NCBI GenBank assembly: GCA_023383055.1
Contig: JAHDYP010000054.1
Span: 1-37,228, forward strand
Direction of reading: 5' to 3'
Source: Verrucomicrobiota bacterium
GTDB lineage: Bacteria > Verrucomicrobiota > Verrucomicrobiia > Limisphaerales > JAHDYP01
Length of the DNA: 37,228 nucleotides
Part shown: piece by piece, positions 8,201 to 16,517 of the stretch
Layout of the letters: each line of letters begins with the position of its first letter
How positions within the stretch are numbered: the first letter of the stretch is position 1
Notes under the pieces: generated by a model
Database searches by the model: none
Told to the model about the DNA's origin: nothing
What the model saw: only the letters and a program-made list of their open reading frames with translations
Made by a program: the position numbers and the translations under genes

Positions 8201-9493
8201 TTAACCCAGCGCTTTGGCCGCAATATCACGCCGGAATTGCGCGCCGTCGAACCTAATTCGGCTCACCGCCTCGTAAGCGGTCGCGCGTGCCGCCTCGAGC
8301 CCGCGTCCCCAGGCGGTCACCACCAGCACCCGGCCGCCTTGGGTGACCAGTTGGTCGCCGGCACGACCCGTGCCCGCGTGGAAGACCTTGACCCTGTCCA
8401 TTTGCCCCGCCTCCTCGAGCCCGGTAATCGGCTTGCCTTTGGGATACTGCCCCGGGTAGCCCTGCGACGCCATCACCACTCCGACACAGTCCAGCGGGCT
8501 CCAGCGCAGGTCGAGTTGGTCCAACCGCCCGTCCACACTGGCCTCGAGCACCTCCACCAGGTCGTTCTCCATCCGCGGCAGGTAGACCTCGGTCTCCGGA
8601 TCCCCGAACCGCGCGTTGAACTCGAGCACCCGCGGCCCGGTCGCGGTCAACATCAAACCCGGATACAGAATCCCCCGGTAATCGATCCCTTCCTCGCGGC
8701 ATCCCCGCAGCCATGGCTCGAACACTTCCCGACGCACCCGCTCGAGTTCGAGTTCGGTCAGAAATGGAGTCGGCGAATACGCCCCCATCCCGCCGGTGTT
8801 CGGTCCCAGATCCCCGTCCCGCGCGCGTTTGTGATCCTGCGAAGTTGGGAAGAGCAAGGCTCTTTGCCCGTCGCAGATCGCGTGCAGGGAAATCTCCATG
8901 CCGCCCAGCAGTTCCTGGATGATCACCCGGGAACCGGCCGTTCCGAAGGTTCCCTTTACCAGCATTTCTTCGATGGCGGCATCGGCCTGCGCCATGTCGC
9001 GGCACAGCAGCACCCCTTTGCCCAGCGCGAGTCCATCCGCCTTAACGGCGCAGCGACCTCCCAGGGTGGCCGCGAACCGCGAAGCCGCCACCGGATCGTC
9101 GAACACTTCCGACCGGGCGGTGGGGATGCCATGACGCTCCATGAATTGCTGGGCAAAGGCCTTTGAGGACTCAAACCGCGCCGCCGACTGGTTTGGCCCC
9201 CAGATCCGGAATCCTTCCCGCTGGAAGAGATCCACCACTCCGAGCGCCAGCGGATTGTCGGGTCCCACCACCGTCAGATCCGGCTGCTGCTCCCGCGCGA
9301 ACCGCAGCAGGCCCGGCAGATCCTCCGCCCCGATCTTCACGCATTCCACCTCGCGCCCGTTGGCGGCCAGCCGTTCGAGCCCGATGCCGGCGTTACCCGG
9401 CGAACACCACATCCGGGTTACGCGCGGAGACTGGGCCAGTTTCCACGCCATGGCATGCTCACGCCCGCCCGAACCGATCACGAGCAGTTTCAT
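8201..9493 (-). CDS. purD: Phosphoribosylamine-glycine ligase (GAR synthetase)
   Basis: 430 residues, normal for this ATP-grasp enzyme, which joins glycine to 5-phosphoribosylamine in the second step of IMP synthesis. The N-terminus MKLLVIGSGGREHAMAWK is diagnostic. It is followed by VVGPDNPLALGVVDLFQ, the ATP-grasp stretch CAVKADGLALGKGVLLC, the GPNTGGMGAYSPTPF loop, and LEFNARFGDPETEV, which carries metal-binding residues. An upstream in-frame ATG at 9535 would add 14 residues before the conserved start, so I chose 9493. The substrate glycine is made by the SHMT domain encoded downstream on the same strand, and purC diverges from the same intergenic region. Confidence 0.97.
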   Translation of the reverse strand: MKLLVIGSGGREHAMAWKLAQSPRVTRMWCSPGNAGIGLERLAANGREVECVKIGAEDLPGLLRFAREQQPDLTVVGPDNPLALGVVDLFQREGFRIWGPNQSAARFESSKAFAQQFMERHGIPTARSEVFDDPVAASRFAATLGGRCAVKADGLALGKGVLLCRDMAQADAAIEEMLVKGTFGTAGSRVIIQELLGGMEISLHAICDGQRALLFPTSQDHKRARDGDLGPNTGGMGAYSPTPFLTELELERVRREVFEPWLRGCREEGIDYRGILYPGLMLTATGPRVLEFNARFGDPETEVYLPRMENDLVEVLEASVDGRLDQLDLRWSPLDCVGVVMASQGYPGQYPKGKPITGLEEAGQMDRVKVFHAGTGRAGDQLVTQGGRVLVVTAWGRGLEAARATAYEAVSRIRFDGAQFRRDIAAKALG

Positions 9494-9636
9494 CGGCCGC
9501 GATTGAATCAGGAACCGCGGCGCAAATGAAAACAATTTCCGAAGCCGCCGGGGACCCGTGATGATCCCGCGGCGAATCGGGCAACCCGGGCGATTTCGGA
9601 CTTTTCTTTCGAAGAGCGGGCGGCAGAATGCGCCGC
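9494..9636. promoter_or_regulatory. Divergent purD/purC control region
   Basis: This 143-base stretch separates two purine-synthesis genes that point away from each other, so it must hold both promoters. I could not find a convincing -10/-35 pair, a PurR-like operator or a purine riboswitch. It includes a somewhat AT-richer patch near 9525-9540 and another near 9600-9615. Confidence 0.5.
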
Positions 9637-10524
9637 ATGTCTGAAACGCTGCTCCAGTTGGATTTGCCGGGAATCAAGAAACTCAAGAGCGGAAAGGTGC
9701 GTGAGATCTTCGATTTGGGCGACCGCTTGTTGTTGGTGGCCTCGGATCGGATTTCGGCGTTTGACTGCATCATGCCGAATGGGATTCCGCGGAAAGGCGA
9801 GGTGCTGACGCGGATCTCGCATTTCTGGTTCGACCAGATGGCGTCGGTGGTGGCGAACCATCGGGTGGTGGGCACGGACGAACCGTTGCCGGCGGCCTTG
9901 CAGCCGTATGCGGCGCAACTCGAGGGCCGCAGCATGGTGGTGCGCAAGGCGGTGCCCTTGACCATCGAATGCGTGGTGCGCGGTTACCTGGCGGGATCGG
10001 GTTGGAAGGAATACCAGGCGAGCCGGACCGTGTGTGGCATTCCGTTGCCGGCGGGATTGCGGGAATCCTCCGAGCTGCCCGAACCGATCTTCACCCCGGC
10101 CACCAAGGCGGAGACGGGGCATGACCTCAACATCCCGTTCGAGGAAGCGGCGCGGATGATCGGGGTGGAACGGGCGGAACGGGTGAGGGAGCTGAGTTTG
10201 AAGATTTACGGGAGCGCCCGGCGCTATGCGGCGCAGCGGGGGATCATCATTGCGGACACCAAATTCGAATTTGGAATGTTCGAGGGGGAATTGATCCTGA
10301 TCGACGAGGTGTTGACGCCGGATTCCTCGCGGTTTTGGCCGGCCGACCAGTATCAGCCCGGCCGGGCCCAGCCGAGTTTCGACAAGCAATTCGTGCGGGA
10401 TTACCTCGAGACCCTGGATTGGGACAAGACACCGCCGGCACCGGCGCTTCCGGCCGACATTGTGGCCAAGACGCAAGCGAAGTATTTCGAAGCGTACGAA
10501 CGATTGACCGGCCGGCCGTTATAG
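9637..10524 (+). CDS. purC: Phosphoribosylaminoimidazole-succinocarboxamide synthase (SAICAR synthetase)
   Basis: 295 residues. The enzyme condenses CAIR with aspartate, using ATP, in IMP synthesis. Recognisable pieces are [20 protein letters not shown], the ATP-site stretch [11 protein letters not shown], the signature [24 protein letters not shown], and the DTKFEFG and [12 protein letters not shown] strands near the end. Length is in the range of the longer, yeast-like monofunctional members. I chose the ATG at 9637; an ATG at 9628 would add three residues. It faces away from purD. The membrane pseudokinase gene begins only 28 bases after its stop, so read-through into the signalling pair is likely. 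Confidence 0.97.
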   Translation: MSETLLQLDLPGIKKLKSGKVREIFDLGDRLLLVASDRISAFDCIMPNGIPRKGEVLTRISHFWFDQMASVVANHRVVGTDEPLPAALQPYAAQLEGRSMVVRKAVPLTIECVVRGYLAGSGWKEYQASRTVCGIPLPAGLRESSELPEPIFTPATKAETGHDLNIPFEEAARMIGVERAERVRELSLKIYGSARRYAAQRGIIIADTKFEFGMFEGELILIDEVLTPDSSRFWPADQYQPGRAQPSFDKQFVRDYLETLDWDKTPPAPALPADIVAKTQAKYFEAYERLTGRPL

Positions 10525-10552
10525 CCCACATGATGCCCAGGCCGGCGCGGCT

Positions 10553-13426
10553 ATGGTGACCCTTTCACGTCATCTGACGCTGCTGTTTTCCGAGGTGACC
10601 GGTCTGACGGAATTGACCGGCCGGGTCGGGGATTTGGAGGCGTCGCGCGCGGTCGGGCGGTTGCTCGCGTTGCAGGAGATTATTGTGACGCGGGAGGGCG
10701 CGGGACAGGTGGTGCAATCCGGAGCAGACACGCTTTACGCCGTGTTTGGCAATGCTTCGGCCGCGCTGAACCGGGCGCTGGAGATCCAGCGGATCGTGGA
10801 GGGTTCGTGGACAGGTGAAGCCGAGGCGGCGGGCACGGGGCGGCTGCGGGTTCGGCTCGGGTTGCACACGGGGGAGCTGTTCGTCAAGGAAGGCGAACGA
10901 TTCGAAGTGATCGGGCGGCACGTGACCCGGGGGCGGCGCGTGATGGAGGCGGCCGCGCCGGGGCAGATTCTCGCGAGCGAGGAAGTCACGAAGGCGGCGG
11001 CGGACCTGGTGGATATTCCGAAAGAATTCCTGGCGATCGAGTATTTTGGGGAGTTTTACCTCAAAGGGGTGGGTGCGACCGCGTTGTGCGAGGTGGCCGA
11101 CCTGCGTTTTCGTCGGCCCGAGGCTCCGCGGTTGCCGGAGGGGCGTTCTCTGGAATCGGCGTTGGTCGGCCGACTCGAGTTGGCGGGTTACCGGGCACAG
11201 GCGCGCTTGGGCGAGGGACCCCACGGCGTGGTGTACCAGGCCGAGGAGACGGGCACCGGGCGCCGGGTGGCGATCAAGGTTTTGGACCCGCTGCTGGTCG
11301 AGAGCGGCACGGGGCGCGGGGATTTCGCGGCGGAACTGGAGCGAGTGCGGCGGCTGGGACTGGATGGCGTGGTCCCGGTGTCGGGGGAGAGACTGGATCA
11401 CCAGCCGCCGTTTATCGTGATGGAAATGGTGACGGGCCGGCCGCTGGACGCGGCATTGGAGGGGGCCTCGGCCGAGCGGATCGGGCGGGTCTATCGCGCC
11501 GTGGGCGACCTGTTGGCCCAGGCGCACGCCGCAGGCATGGTCCATGGCAATCTGAAGCCCGGCAATGTGCTGATCCGAGAGGATGACAGGCCGGTGTTGC
11601 TCGATTTCGGCACCTCCACGCTCGGGGACCAGGGGCGGGTTGGCGGCAGGACTTCAGCCGGTCCGGTGACGGCCCCGGCGTATGCGGCGCCGGAACAGAT
11701 CCGGGGTGAACCGCGGACGGCGCCAGTGGATCTTTATGCGCTGGGAGTGCTGTTGTTCAGGGTATTGACTGGGCGTGATCCGTTTGTCGGCGAGAGCATT
11801 CATGAGGTCGTGGAGGCGCATTTGCATGAGGACCCGCCGTTGCCGGGCATGTTGCGGGCTGGGGTGGCGGACGGGTTGCAGCGGATCTGCTTGAAGGCCC
11901 TCGAGAAGGATCCGGCGGATCGCTATGCGAGCGCGCAGGCGATGGTGGGCGATCTCGCGCGATTCGTGAGGGGCGAGACCGTTCGCACCCGGCCTTCCGC
12001 CTATGACAATCTGTTGTATCACCGGGTCCAACAGCACGTCGCGCAGATCGAGGAATGGGCTGGCCGCGGGCTGTTGAATCGCGAGGAGCAGAACCGGCTG
12101 GTCGGCGCGTATGAAGGGTTGCAGCGGCGGGGACTGCCGGCGGTGATGGAGGGCCGGCAGTACCGTTTCTGGCAGACGGTGGTCTATCTCGGAGGCTGGA
12201 GCCTGCTCAATGGCGTCCTGTTCTGGCTCGTCCGGTTCTGGGATGAGCTGGGACGCGGGGCCAAGCTGGCACTGGGCGCGGTGCCGGTGTTGACCGCGGT
12301 GGCGCTGGCGGTGGCGATGTGGCGGCTGGAACGGTTCCGGTTGACCTTTGTCGCGCTGATTGTGGCGGTGCTGGCGGTGCCGCTGGGGACGGGCGTCTGG
12401 CTGCACGAGTTCGAACTGGCAACCGAGGTGTCGCCGGGGCTCGAGCGGTACGAGCTGTTTCCCCGGCTCGAAGCGGGTGCGGGATCGGCGAGCGATGAAG
12501 GGCCGGTGGCTTCGGCGACGCCGGAACGGACCGGCGGGGCGGAAGGAAGGTCGTTTTCCTATCCGGTGACGAATCGACAGTTGTGGTGGAGCGCGTTGGC
12601 GGCGCTGCTGGCGGGCTGGGGGGTGATGCTGTTCACGCGCACGACCACGCATGGCGCGCAGGGCGTGGTGGTGACCGCGATGTTTTACGGCGCTTCGCTG
12701 TTATGGTGGGGATTGCGGCCTTCGGTGCTCGAGGAAGATTGGGCGTGGATCGGCTTGAAATGCGTGCCGTTGATTGGGGTGATGACCGGCGTGGCCGGGT
12801 GGCTGATCAACCGGCCGGGACGACGCGGCCAGGCGGCGCCGTGGAACTACGGGGCGGCGCTGCTGTTGATCGCGGTGTTCTATGCGGTCAGCCTGGATCT
12901 CCCCGAGGAGTTGGGGTGGGCCGATCTGGACCATGCCGGCACCTTCCTGTTGCTGGCGGGTGCCGGGGCCGCGCAAGTGTGGATCGGGCTGGCGGCGCGG
13001 GCCTGGCTGCGTCACCAATCCCGCGGGGCGACGTGGCTGGTGATTTTTGTCGGTTTGCTGAATGTGTTGGCGGGGCTGGCGCTGGCGGGCCTGGATGGAC
13101 GCTGGCCCGAGGGTTGGTGGGGGTGGCGGGTATTCGAGGGCGTGAGCGAGCCGGTGCCGATGGCGCATCTGCTGATGCCGCTGGTGTCGTTGTCGATGGC
13201 CATGCTTGCCTGTCGTTACCAGATGTTTTCGTTCCTGCTGGTCGGGCTCGCCGGGTTCGCGGGGTCGGTCCATCTGCTCGGGCTCCAATACTTCACCGAA
13301 GTGCAGGCGTGGCCTCGTTTGATGATTCTGCTGGGCGCGTGCGGTCTGGGCGGCGCGCTGGTGGTCGAGTTGCGGCGAACGCGGGGCAACACCCTGGACG
13401 ACGTGGTGGCGAGGAGCCGGTTATGA
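10553..13426 (+). CDS. Cyclase-like domain + pseudokinase + polytopic membrane domain
   Basis: 957 residues with three parts. Residues 7-~180 resemble a class III nucleotide cyclase (LTLLFSEVTGLTEL; ADTLYAVFG with D59; GRHVTRGRRV), but the first metal aspartate is E14, the purine-binding lysine is Q55 and the transition-state asparagine is T125. Residues ~213-475 are a eukaryotic-like kinase fold: LGEGPHGVVY loop, K242, DFG at 351-353, APE at 379-381; the catalytic HRD is HGN (331-333), so the essential aspartate is missing. Residues ~540-940 hold roughly ten to twelve hydrophobic segments, with no family I can name. I infer a membrane scaffold or sensor that may still bind nucleotides. Its stop overlaps the next gene's start in ATGA, implying translational coupling to the kinase-TIR protein. 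Confidence 0.88.
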   Translation: MVTLSRHLTLLFSEVTGLTELTGRVGDLEASRAVGRLLALQEIIVTREGAGQVVQSGADTLYAVFGNASAALNRALEIQRIVEGSWTGEAEAAGTGRLRVRLGLHTGELFVKEGERFEVIGRHVTRGRRVMEAAAPGQILASEEVTKAAADLVDIPKEFLAIEYFGEFYLKGVGATALCEVADLRFRRPEAPRLPEGRSLESALVGRLELAGYRAQARLGEGPHGVVYQAEETGTGRRVAIKVLDPLLVESGTGRGDFAAELERVRRLGLDGVVPVSGERLDHQPPFIVMEMVTGRPLDAALEGASAERIGRVYRAVGDLLAQAHAAGMVHGNLKPGNVLIREDDRPVLLDFGTSTLGDQGRVGGRTSAGPVTAPAYAAPEQIRGEPRTAPVDLYALGVLLFRVLTGRDPFVGESIHEVVEAHLHEDPPLPGMLRAGVADGLQRICLKALEKDPADRYASAQAMVGDLARFVRGETVRTRPSAYDNLLYHRVQQHVAQIEEWAGRGLLNREEQNRLVGAYEGLQRRGLPAVMEGRQYRFWQTVVYLGGWSLLNGVLFWLVRFWDELGRGAKLALGAVPVLTAVALAVAMWRLERFRLTFVALIVAVLAVPLGTGVWLHEFELATEVSPGLERYELFPRLEAGAGSASDEGPVASATPERTGGAEGRSFSYPVTNRQLWWSALAALLAGWGVMLFTRTTTHGAQGVVVTAMFYGASLLWWGLRPSVLEEDWAWIGLKCVPLIGVMTGVAGWLINRPGRRGQAAPWNYGAALLLIAVFYAVSLDLPEELGWADLDHAGTFLLLAGAGAAQVWIGLAARAWLRHQSRGATWLVIFVGLLNVLAGLALAGLDGRWPEGWWGWRVFEGVSEPVPMAHLLMPLVSLSMAMLACRYQMFSFLLVGLAGFAGSVHLLGLQYFTEVQAWPRLMILLGACGLGGALVVELRRTRGNTLDDVVARSRL

Positions 13427-14730
13427 AGCTCACCGAGACCGGGGTGCCGCCGCTGCCCGACCACGAGCTGCTGCGTTGCGTGGGTCGTGGCGCGTATGGC
13501 GAGGTGTGGCTGGCGCGGGGTGTGACGGGGGCTTATCGGGCGGTGAAGTTCGTGTTTCGGCGGAGTTTTTCCAGCGACCGTCCATATGAGCGGGAGTTTG
13601 GAGGGATTCTGAAGTATGAGCCGGTGTCCCGGACCCACCCCGGCCTGGTGAGCGTGCTGCACGTGGGGCGGAGCGAGGATCCCGCCTATTTTTACTATGT
13701 GATGGAGATCGCGGACGATCTGAGCGGCGAACCGCGGATCGATCCGGCGCGGTACCTTCCCCGGACCGTGACGGCGCTGCTGGAGCGGGGGCCGCTGCCT
13801 TTGGCCGAGTGTGTCCGAGTGGGGGTGGCGCTGGCGGACGCCCTCGCGCATCTGCATCGGGCGCACCTGGTTCACCGCGACATCAAGCCCTCGAACCTCA
13901 TTTTCGTGGGCGGCCTGCCGAAGCTGGCGGATATCGGTTTGGTGGCCGATGTCCGCGAGAAGGCGACGTTTGTGGGGACGGAAGGCTACATTCCGCCGGA
14001 AGGACCGGGAACGCCGGGAGCCGATCTCTATAGCCTGGGCAAGGTGCTGTACGAATTGAGCACCGGCATGCCGTGCGATGCCTTTCCCGAGCTGCCGGCC
14101 GGGTATCGACAGGGGGTCGAGAGCGAAGGGTTTGCCCGGTTCAATGCCGTGGTTTTAAAAGCGTGCGACCCGCGGGCGGCGCATCGGTTCGCCACGGCGA
14201 GCGAGCTGCGCGACGAGTTGCTCGCCATCGGCGACGCGAAGTCCGTTTGCGGCAAGGAACCAGGCGGGGACTCAACCGGGCGCGGAACCGCCGGGGCGAA
14301 ACGGGTGCTGGTCCTGTTTCTCCCGGAAGAGGCGCGGGATGTGCGTCTGGCCTGTCTGTTGGAGGCCGGCTTGACCGACGCCGGTTACGAGGTGGCGTTG
14401 GACGACCGGTCGGATTTTGGAGTGGCCTGGGCGCGGCGGATGGAGCGGGAGATTGGCGAGGCGAAGGCGGTGATTCTCCTGATATCCGAGGCCTCGAGGC
14501 GGGACGTGATTTTGAATTACCAGCTCGAGGCCGCCCTGCGCGCGATCAAGTCCGATGGGAAGGGGCCTTTGGTCAGGTTGATCCGGGTGGCCTATGACGG
14601 GCCGCTCCCGGGAACGCCGGGCCACGGTCCGGAACCGACCCGGGTGGGCCGATGGACGGAAGAAGACGATGACGCGCGGTTGATGACGTGGTTGTTGGAG
14701 GAGCTGGCCGCCAAACGCGACGTGCCCTGA
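13423..14730 (+). CDS. Serine/threonine kinase with a C-terminal TIR-like domain
   Basis: 435 residues. The kinase (residues ~12-270) looks active: glycine-rich loop GRGAYGEVW, K42 in RAVKFV, full HRDIKPSN at 151-158, metal-binding D170 (DIG rather than DFG) and PPE at 191-193 in place of APE. A linker (~271-292) leads to a domain with the alternating pattern of a TIR fold: KRVLVLFLPEE, LTDAGYEVALDD, DFGVAWARRMEREIGEAKAV, ILLISEASRR, NYQLEAAL. In NAD-cleaving TIRs a glutamate precedes the last helix (as in xEL/xEI); here my alignment puts Q367 there, so NADase activity is doubtful. The start ATG shares four bases with the previous stop. The pair may be a partner set in which the membrane pseudokinase controls this kinase. 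The TIR assignment is by eye and less certain than the kinase. Confidence 0.85.
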   Translation: MKLTETGVPPLPDHELLRCVGRGAYGEVWLARGVTGAYRAVKFVFRRSFSSDRPYEREFGGILKYEPVSRTHPGLVSVLHVGRSEDPAYFYYVMEIADDLSGEPRIDPARYLPRTVTALLERGPLPLAECVRVGVALADALAHLHRAHLVHRDIKPSNLIFVGGLPKLADIGLVADVREKATFVGTEGYIPPEGPGTPGADLYSLGKVLYELSTGMPCDAFPELPAGYRQGVESEGFARFNAVVLKACDPRAAHRFATASELRDELLAIGDAKSVCGKEPGGDSTGRGTAGAKRVLVLFLPEEARDVRLACLLEAGLTDAGYEVALDDRSDFGVAWARRMEREIGEAKAVILLISEASRRDVILNYQLEAALRAIKSDGKGPLVRLIRVAYDGPLPGTPGHGPEPTRVGRWTEEDDDARLMTWLLEELAAKRDVP

Positions 14731-14769
14731 ATCGGGTCTCGATTCCGTCCGCCCCGGTCGGGCGCCGCG

Positions 14770-16215
14770 CTACGGTGCCAGCGAGGTCGTGACCATGGCG
14801 GTGGCGGGTTTGGGCGGGAAGAGTTTGTCGATGACGCGGCTCTTGATCTGGATCGAGGCGCCGATGCAGGCGAGGATGATGGCCACCACCATCGCCAGGT
14901 TGAACAGGCTCCGCCGCCACCCCCGGCCTACGGCGTCCCCGAGGTAGCTGCGTTTGTTGTTCATGATGAAGAAGGCGATGTAAGCCACGGGGAGCATGGT
15001 CAGCGCGATGGCCGAAGCGACGATCGGCATCCAGAGCGGGCTGGAAAACGCGACGCCGAGGACCCCGATGGCAGGCAGCAGGGTGAAGCGGCGGTAGCGG
15101 CTGACGGTGTAATCGAGTTTGAACATCTCGCAGCCGGTGAACCCGCAGACCACCATGTGCGTGCTGATGGCGCCACAGGCCATGCCGATGAAGCCAAGAT
15201 CGAGAATCACCCGGCCGAGGGAAGAGCCGAGCAGGGTCTGCAGGCTGCGGGCGGCATCGATCGGCCGCAGGTCGGTGCGCACGCTGCCCAGGGCGGGATC
15301 GTACACCGTGTTGGCCATCGCGATGATGATGAGCGAGGTCACGATCACAAACGGCAGAAACATCGAGCTGACCAGGTCATAGCGCGCCAGCCCCTTGTGG
15401 TGCGCCCCCCATCCTTTCGCCAGGAGCGAATACGGATAGAGAAACGTCATGTTGATCCCGACCGCCGCGCCGATCGCCCCCAGCACCAGGGTCACCGAGC
15501 CCGGCCCGGAAGGCAGGCCGAACCCGAAAAAGCCGTCGAGCAACGCCCGCCAGTTGATCCCGGTTTTGAGCACCACGAAGAGAAACGCCAGGATGACGAG
15601 CCGGATCACCCAGCGCAGGAAGCTCTCGTACAGCTTGATGCCGCGGGTGCCCGACCCGTAATTCCACGTCACCGCGATGCTCATTCCCAGGATCGCAAAA
15701 CCGCCCAGGAACTTGACCGCGTACTGGGCGGCCCGGGATTCCTCCGGCGCGCCCGCCAGCGTGGCCAGGTCCCACAGCGCGGCGCCGGCGAGGCCGTATT
15801 GGGGAAAGTGCCAGATGACCGAGGCCACGATCGAGCCCAGGGCCCAGAGAAACGCCACCGAGGGATGCAACTCCCGGGCGAAGGAGCGGTAGGGCCGTTC
15901 CCCGGTTGTCAGCACCACGTTGCCCAGGGCCGCCATCATGATCACCCCCAGCAGCATCGCCACCGGTTGCACCCAGAGCAGCGTGTAGCCGAAGGACGCT
16001 CCGGCCACCACCGAGGCCACCGCGCTGCCGGCACCCAGGGTCATGGCGCTCTGCAGCCAGGCCGGACCGGTCAGTTTGAAGTATCCCCGAATCCGCGTTC
16101 CCCAGGGCGCACGTTCCAATGCCTGGAGCAGAGCCGCTTCCTGTTTCAGTTTTTCGGGATCCCATTTGCTCGCCATGGGCAGCCCTTGGCCTGTCCGCGC
16201 GTCGGGTTGGGTCAT
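14770..16215 (-). CDS. Nramp-like transporter with a divergent metal-binding motif
   Basis: 481 residues with about eleven or twelve membrane segments. The order GPAWLQSAMTLGAGS, then FGYTLLWVQPVAMLLG, then TGERPYRSFAREL follows Nramp divalent-metal transporters. The metal-coordinating DPGN of the first helix is GAGS, and the later MPHN-type motif is replaced by NMTFLYPY. Classical manganese or iron transport is therefore unlikely, and the substrate is open. The N-terminal ~45 residues are soluble and charged. An alternative ATG at 16176 (MASKWDPEKL) would shorten it by 13 residues and is equally plausible. The gene converges on the kinase-TIR gene with a 39-base gap; its upstream side borders an interspersed repeat. 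Confidence 0.78.
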   Translation of the reverse strand: MTQPDARTGQGLPMASKWDPEKLKQEAALLQALERAPWGTRIRGYFKLTGPAWLQSAMTLGAGSAVASVVAGASFGYTLLWVQPVAMLLGVIMMAALGNVVLTTGERPYRSFARELHPSVAFLWALGSIVASVIWHFPQYGLAGAALWDLATLAGAPEESRAAQYAVKFLGGFAILGMSIAVTWNYGSGTRGIKLYESFLRWVIRLVILAFLFVVLKTGINWRALLDGFFGFGLPSGPGSVTLVLGAIGAAVGINMTFLYPYSLLAKGWGAHHKGLARYDLVSSMFLPFVIVTSLIIIAMANTVYDPALGSVRTDLRPIDAARSLQTLLGSSLGRVILDLGFIGMACGAISTHMVVCGFTGCEMFKLDYTVSRYRRFTLLPAIGVLGVAFSSPLWMPIVASAIALTMLPVAYIAFFIMNNKRSYLGDAVGRGWRRSLFNLAMVVAIILACIGASIQIKSRVIDKLFPPKPATAMVTTSLAP

Positions 16216-16304
16216 GGGCGAAAGGATGGACCGCGATCAGGTCGAGGGGCAATTCTTTTTGTGCCGCATTGGCCACGCCGCGCAGTGGGTGCAGGCGAAT
16301 GGCA

Positions 16305-16461
16305 GCAATTCTCATTGTGGAATCCCACGCTCACGCAGGCGCCAAGCTCGCCAAGGGGAGATACTGTCTGGCCTTTGCGGGCTTCGCGGGCTTTGCGGGA
16401 GGTTGGCCCGGCTGAGACTTATCCTGTTTAAGAGGCCATGGGATACCATAATGAGAATTCC
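16305..16461. repeat. 157-bp element with imperfect 26-bp inverted ends (MITE-like)
   Basis: Bases 16305-16330 and the reverse complement of 16436-16461 agree at 21 of 26 positions, around the core AATTCTCATT. Inside lie a CACGCAGGCGCCAAGC stretch and a run of GCGGG-type words (TTTGCGGGCTTCGCGGGCTT). A second left arm lies at 171-225. No transposase is encoded, so it would be a non-autonomous or REP-like element, or a large structured repeat. It occupies most of the 302-base gap 16216-16517 between the transporter and lactonase genes; the remainder shows nothing I can identify. Confidence 0.7.
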
Positions 16462-16517
16462 TGGGCGAATGGGGTTCCGGCTTGCCCGAAAGCCCAAGCC
16501 GCCATACGGTGCGGTCG

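Noticed and set aside
9494..9636. Purine riboswitch or PurR operator between purD and purC
   Set aside because: No conserved riboswitch core or palindromic operator was found by eye.
12583..13422. Upstream extension of the kinase-TIR frame
   Set aside because: It is an out-of-frame glycine/arginine-rich reading of the membrane domain gene; the ATGA overlap gives a clear start at 13423.
16370..16400. Short GCGGG-rich tandem words as a CRISPR or satellite array
   Set aside because: The words are not evenly spaced, there are only a few, and they lie inside the inverted-end element.
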